This document shows, piece by piece, positions 6,908 to 9,306 of a stretch of DNA of 9,306 nt. Below the pieces are notes generated by a model. The model saw nothing but the letters and a program-made list of their open reading frames with translations, searched no databases and was not told the origin of the DNA. This DNA is from an uncultured Chloroflexota bacterium (GTDB lineage: Bacteria > Chloroflexota > Anaerolineae > B4-G1 > DUEL01), in the NCBI GenBank assembly GCA_937138275.1, contig CAKZOY010000078.1, forward strand, positions 1 to 9,306, in the 5' to 3' direction. Every line of letters begins with the position of its first letter. The stretch's first letter is position 1. The translations under genes were made by a program, and so were the position numbers.

Positions 6908-6990
6908 CCTCCAGGCATACACAGCCCGTATATGTGAAAGAAAGTGGGTCGGGGCCCACTTTCCTTCAAAACCAGTACCTGTTGTGTATG
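6908..6990 (-). promoter_or_regulatory. Structured nusA leader with terminator-like hairpin
   Basis: From a start site expected near 6989, the leader is about 93 nt. GAAAGTGGG (6963-6955) pairs perfectly with CCCACTTTC (6948-6940) around a 6-nt loop, followed by TTTCACATA; the U-containing 3' side resembles a weak intrinsic terminator. Outside it CATACACA (6990-6983), at the very 5' end, is complementary to TGTGTATG (6923-6916), which lies just before GGAGG (6912-6908). The two pairings are compatible, with the hairpin enclosed by the long-range helix. E. coli NusA regulates its own operon by termination control, so an attenuator is a reasonable idea, but the regulatory role is inference. Confidence 0.5.
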
Positions 6991-6995
6991 GTAAT

Positions 6996-7024
6996 ATTAT
7001 AGCATACATAACCGATTCCTGCAA
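6996..7024 (-). promoter_or_regulatory. Sigma-70 type promoter for the nusA operon
   Basis: On the minus strand TTGCAG (7024-7019) is separated by 17 bp from a perfect TATAAT (7001-6996). TG precedes it by one base (TGCTATAAT), making an extended -10. The -35 box is only half consensus, which the extended -10 can offset. Transcription would start near 6989. This is the only good promoter seen for the whole minus-strand operon. Confidence 0.75.
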
Positions 7025-7094
7025 GCCTCCGACTGAAGTGGGCTTGCGCAGCAAATCGTTTCGGGGGAACGGCGCGCCTGCGAAAAAAGATAGC

Positions 7095-7133
7095 GGGGTT
7101 TGTGGGGGTGGCGAAGCCACCCCCACAAACCCC
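7095..7133. repeat. Perfect 18-bp palindrome with 3-nt loop
   Basis: GGGGTTTGTGGGGGTGGC (7095-7112) and its exact complement (7116-7133) flank GAA. On the minus strand the stem is followed, after six bases, by TTTTTT (7088-7083), so it could end leftward transcripts coming from the exonuclease gene before they reach the nusA promoter. The gap before the T-run is longer than in a typical terminator. The perfect, very GC-rich stem also fits a dispersed palindromic repeat. Confidence 0.9.
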
Positions 7134-7186
7134 ACCCCTTTCCCATGCAGGGTGAGTTGCTGTGCAAGCCCCGGGAATCCCTGCGC

Positions 7187-7214
7187 TTGACAGGTAGCCG
7201 GTCAGAGGTACAAT
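7187..7214 (+). promoter_or_regulatory. Sigma-70 type promoter for the phosphatase gene
   Basis: A perfect TTGACA (7187-7192) is followed after 16 bp by TACAAT (7209-7214), five of six matches to the -10 consensus. Transcription would start near 7221, giving a leader of about 42 nt to the ATG at 7263. Confidence 0.8.
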
Positions 7215-7262
7215 CGGGCTGCGGGGAAGCCCCACTTTCCATCCCGCGACGAGTAAAGTCCG

Positions 7263-7757
7263 ATGTCCATCCCCGAAAAACCAGGCCGCACCATCCTCCT
7301 TGTCTGCACCGGCAACCTGTGCCGTTCGCCGATGGCGGCGGCTCTGCTGCGCCGTCTTCTGAGCGAGGACGAATCCCGTCGAAACTGGCGGGTCTTCTCT
7401 GCCGGACTGTGGGCCGCCGATGGGGAATCCGCCAGCATGGGGGCCATTGCGGCGATGGCGGAACGGGGGATAGACATTACCGACCATGTCTCCCGCCGCC
7501 TGACGCGCCCGATGGTTGAAGAAGCGGACCTCATCCTGGGGATGACCGGAGCGCATGTGGAAGCGATGCGTGCGGCGTTTCCGGAGGCGCGGGAGCGCAT
7601 TCACCTGCTGGCCGAAATGGCGGGGGAACGCCACGATGTTGCCGACCCCTACGGCCTTTCCCCTGCCACCTACCGGGCGACCGCCACCGAACTGGAGCGG
7701 TTGATCCGGAAGGGCTACGAGCGCATCGTCGCGCTGGCCGAGAACAGCGGGAGGTGA
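7263..7757 (+). CDS. Low-molecular-weight protein phosphatase, YwlE-like
   Basis: These cytoplasmic enzymes remove phosphate from protein tyrosine or, in the YwlE group, from protein arginine by way of a cysteinyl-phosphate. The 164-residue product has the N-terminal P-loop VCTGNLCRSPMA at 14-25 (C-X5-R with nucleophile Cys15 and Arg21), the SAG segment at 46-48, and the general acid Asp128 in DVADPYG. The CTGN start of the loop, the DPYG motif and the helix TYRATATELERLI are more like YwlE than like eukaryotic-type tyrosine phosphatases. However, the position that is Thr in B. subtilis YwlE, tied to phospho-arginine choice, is Leu19 here. A consensus promoter lies upstream, but the Shine-Dalgarno is weak. 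Its 3' end overlaps the convergent exonuclease gene by 43 bp. Substrate is undecided. Confidence 0.92.
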   Translation: MSIPEKPGRTILLVCTGNLCRSPMAAALLRRLLSEDESRRNWRVFSAGLWAADGESASMGAIAAMAERGIDITDHVSRRLTRPMVEEADLILGMTGAHVEAMRAAFPEARERIHLLAEMAGERHDVADPYGLSPATYRATATELERLIRKGYERIVALAENSGR

Positions 7758-9010
7758 CTTTCCTCTGAGCGGGGCAGAACGCCCGCGCAGCGCCGCTCCA
7801 GACGGTCTATCCGATGGTGGAGTTCCCCGATCAGGTGCTCCCGATGAGGGCCCGGGGGTAATGCCTCCGCCCGCCGCAGCGCCCAGCGAGCCCACCCCAG
7901 TGCCAGCGCCGGACGGGCCAGATGCCACTCGTACACTTTCGCCAGTTCCACCGCCGCCACAAACGGCTCCGGCGCCTCCAGGGCCAGTTGTTGCCACCAC
8001 TCCACCGACTCCGCCCAACGCCCCCGCCGTTTGGAAAGAAGCCCCAGTTCCGCCAGGTATCGCGCCCGCCGCTCCCCCGCGGGGGTGCGCCGCAGCGCTG
8101 CCCGCAGTACCCCCTCCGGATTCCGGCCGGTCTCCCCGTACCAGCGAGCCAGCGCCCCCAGTTCTTCCCCGCTCAGGTCCGGGGCTCCTTCCGGGTCCGC
8201 AAAGACCCGGGTCAGGTGGGCCGTCAGCACCACCATGCTCAGCACGTCCACCCGGTTGTGGTAGAAGATGCGCGGCAGTTCCCGCGCGTCCCCCGTCTGC
8301 AGGTATTCCCGGTAGACGGCCGGGATGACCCCGCTGGGGATGTCGGCCTGGTCCCGGATGACCCCCAGTATCTCCCGCTCCAGCACGGTCAGAGCGCAGG
8401 AGACCAGATGCCCCTTCCACAGCCGCCGGGCGGGATTCAGCAGGTCCAGGTGGGGGAACCCGTCCAGCGGAAACGGTCGGCGGGCCAGGACGAAACGGTT
8501 CTGCAGGATGGGCAGGTCAAACCCCCGCCCGTTGAAAGTGACCAGCCAGCGGAAGCGGGGGAGAAATTCGGCCAGAAAGTGGACCATCGCCGGTTCGTCG
8601 CCCGGGTCGCGCAGAAAGGCCTGGAGGACGACGAAGCGGTCCTCCTCAAAGAACCCCAGCCCGACCAGGAAGGCCATCGTCCCGGTGCCGCCCGAAAGCC
8701 CGGTCGTCTCCGTATCCAGGAAGAGGACCTGGGAGAGGGGTACGGTCGCCAGGGCGGGGTCGCCGCCGATCGCGGCCAGCGCGTCGGTGGGGAGCGTCAG
8801 GAAGGCGTGCAGGGGCCATCGGCCGTGGAGGGTGTCGGACGGGTGCTCCGTCCGCACGACCCAGCAGCGGCCCGATGGGGTCTCGTGGAAAGTGCCCGGC
8901 AGGACGCTTTCCAGCGCGACCCGGCGGCGAGGGGACGGGGGCAGGACCCGCGCCCCCCGTACCACCCCCAGCCGCCGCAACCGTTCCCGCAGGTCATCGG
9001 AAGAGGACAT
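7715..9010 (-). CDS. YprB-type ribonuclease H-like (DEDD) exonuclease with TPR-like C-terminus
   Basis: The 431-residue product belongs to the YprB group of RNase H-fold proteins (RNase_H_2 type), thought to act as metal-dependent 3'-5' nucleases; no substrate is firmly known. Metal-binding motifs are visible: LFLDTETTGLSGG (96-108, Asp99 and Glu101), LVTFNGRGFDLPIL (156-169, Asp165) and FYHNRVDVLSMVVL (249-262, Asp255). The block PHLDLLNPARRLWKGHLVSCALTVLEREILG (186-216) is also typical. Residues from about 283 to 400 are helical with TPR-like spacing. The first 90 residues are a family-type N-terminal part rich in Arg. The ATG at 9010 has GGGGTGAT directly before it, a close but usable ribosome binding site. 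The last 14 codons lie inside the opposing phosphatase gene. No clear promoter is seen upstream on this strand. Confidence 0.9.
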   Translation of the reverse strand: MSSSDDLRERLRRLGVVRGARVLPPSPRRRVALESVLPGTFHETPSGRCWVVRTEHPSDTLHGRWPLHAFLTLPTDALAAIGGDPALATVPLSQVLFLDTETTGLSGGTGTMAFLVGLGFFEEDRFVVLQAFLRDPGDEPAMVHFLAEFLPRFRWLVTFNGRGFDLPILQNRFVLARRPFPLDGFPHLDLLNPARRLWKGHLVSCALTVLEREILGVIRDQADIPSGVIPAVYREYLQTGDARELPRIFYHNRVDVLSMVVLTAHLTRVFADPEGAPDLSGEELGALARWYGETGRNPEGVLRAALRRTPAGERRARYLAELGLLSKRRGRWAESVEWWQQLALEAPEPFVAAVELAKVYEWHLARPALALGWARWALRRAEALPPGPHREHLIGELHHRIDRLERRCAGVLPRSEESHLPLFSASATMRS

Positions 9011-9086
9011 ATCACCCCAACGGACGCGAAGGGGGGAATACGAAGAATTATTTCAAAAAATGCTATTCAGCCGCTCACCATTTTTA

Positions 9087-9180
9087 CCGCCGAGACGCAG
9101 AGGACACAGAGGATTCGCAGAGAGATAATAGAACCCCTTGCGTTTCTCTGCGTTTCTCTGTGCTCTCTGTGTCTCTGTGG
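9087..9180. repeat. Imperfect inverted repeat of CGCAGAG type, about 40-bp arms
   Basis: The left arm (9087-9126) reads CCGCCGAGACGCAGAGGACA and continues ACAGAGGATTCGCAGAGAGA with slight overlap. The reverse complement of the right arm (9140-9180) reads CCACAGAGACACAGAGAGCA and continues with CAGAGAAACGCAGAGAAACG. The two align over most of their length, with a roughly 13-bp spacer. TTTTTT follows on the plus side (9181-9186), so a rightward transcript would meet a terminator-like end. Elements of this CACAGAG/CGCAGAG style are, to my knowledge, widespread in intergenic DNA of several phyla; copy number here is unknown. Confidence 0.8.
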
Positions 9181-9230
9181 TTTTTTCTGACCATCACGAA
9201 GAGCACAAGAGACCACCCTGGCTGAATAGA

Positions 9231-9258
9231 TTGACAATGGCAGATTCTAAATTATAAT
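9231..9258 (+). promoter_or_regulatory. Full-consensus sigma-70 promoter pointing right
   Basis: TTGACA (9231-9236), a 16-bp spacer and TATAAT (9253-9258) match both consensus hexamers exactly. The start would be near 9265, so the gene it serves must lie mostly beyond the window. The minus strand also contains TATAAT here (9256-9251), but without a -35 box at suitable spacing. Confidence 0.75.
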
Positions 9259-9306
9259 GACAAACTGTGCGTTAAAAGTATAAATGGTATTATCCAATTC
9301 GGCTTC

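Larger units (their letters stand above)
6897..7262. other. Divergent intergenic control region, 366 bp
   Basis: This gap separates minus-strand nusA from the plus-strand phosphatase gene. It holds the nusA leader with two nested pairings, the nusA promoter, an inverted pair GCAAGCC/GGCTTGC (7021-7027 and 7041-7047) beside the -35 box, the 18-bp perfect palindrome at 7095-7133, and the phosphatase promoter. No coding frame in it resembles a known protein. Confidence 0.85.
9011..9306. other. Intergenic right edge: repeats and an outward promoter
   Basis: This stretch is more AT-rich than the genes. It carries the large inverted repeat at 9087-9180, a related purine-rich segment (9197-9213, ACGAAGAGCACAAGAGA) and a consensus promoter at 9231-9258. 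From 9284 an ATG frame is open to the window end, but only seven codons are visible and it has no ribosome binding site, so I do not call a gene. Confidence 0.7.

Noticed and set aside
6940..6963. Plus-strand terminator
   Set aside because: On the plus strand the stem is followed by CTTCAAAACC without a T-run, and no plus-strand gene ends there.
6966..8420. Minus-strand open frame of 484 codons across the phosphatase and part of the exonuclease gene
   Set aside because: It is out of frame with the real exonuclease gene, Gly/Ala/Arg-rich at the start, and crosses the palindrome and promoter region; no recognisable domain.
9251..9276. Minus-strand promoter for the exonuclease gene
   Set aside because: TATAAT is present, but the nearest -35-like TTTAAC is only 14 bp away; not convincing.

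Overview
The window is GC-rich bacterial chromosome carrying a core transcription/translation operon on the minus strand, followed by two small accessory genes. No plasmid, phage or insertion-sequence gene is visible. Gene order, the short initiation factor IF2, the long Pro/Glu-rich tail on NusA and the many short palindromic or heptameric repeats between genes suggest a member of the Chloroflexota, perhaps Anaerolineae-like. That assignment is inference from general look, not a database match.

Layout. (1) 1-120: flank with an 11-unit heptamer array (44-120) that runs into the 3' end of truB. (2) 99-6896, minus strand, transcribed right to left: nusA, rnpM (ylxR), infB, a broken hicB-like gene, rbfA, nrnA and truB. 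Spacings are tight (nusA/rnpM 2 bp, rbfA/nrnA overlap by 1 base, nrnA/truB 34 bp), so this is one operon. It joins transcription elongation/antitermination (NusA), an RNase P/RNA-binding regulator (RnpM), translation initiation (IF2), 30S maturation (RbfA), nanoRNA and pAp turnover (NrnA) and tRNA U55 pseudouridylation (TruB). (3) 6897-7262: divergent control region. A TTGCAG-17-TATAAT promoter fires left into a structured nusA leader. A TTGACA-16-TACAAT promoter fires right into a phosphatase gene. An 18-bp perfect palindrome lies between them. (4) 7263-7757, plus strand: low-molecular-weight phosphatase of the YwlE type. (5) 7715-9010, minus strand: YprB-type RNase H-like exonuclease with a TPR-like tail, overlapping the phosphatase gene tail to tail by 43 bp. 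(6) 9011-9306: a large imperfect inverted repeat of dispersed-repeat type, then a full-consensus sigma-70 promoter pointing out of the window.

The observations most worth a second look are the frameshifted hicB-type antitoxin remnant in the infB-rbfA gap, the nusA leader (terminator-like hairpin inside a longer pairing that joins the transcript's 5' end to the region beside the ribosome binding site), the heptamer array that supplies the last codons and stop of truB, and the very long disordered C-terminal extension of NusA. I see no CRISPR array, rRNA or tRNA. I did not find a clearly new multi-gene system; most of the window is housekeeping.
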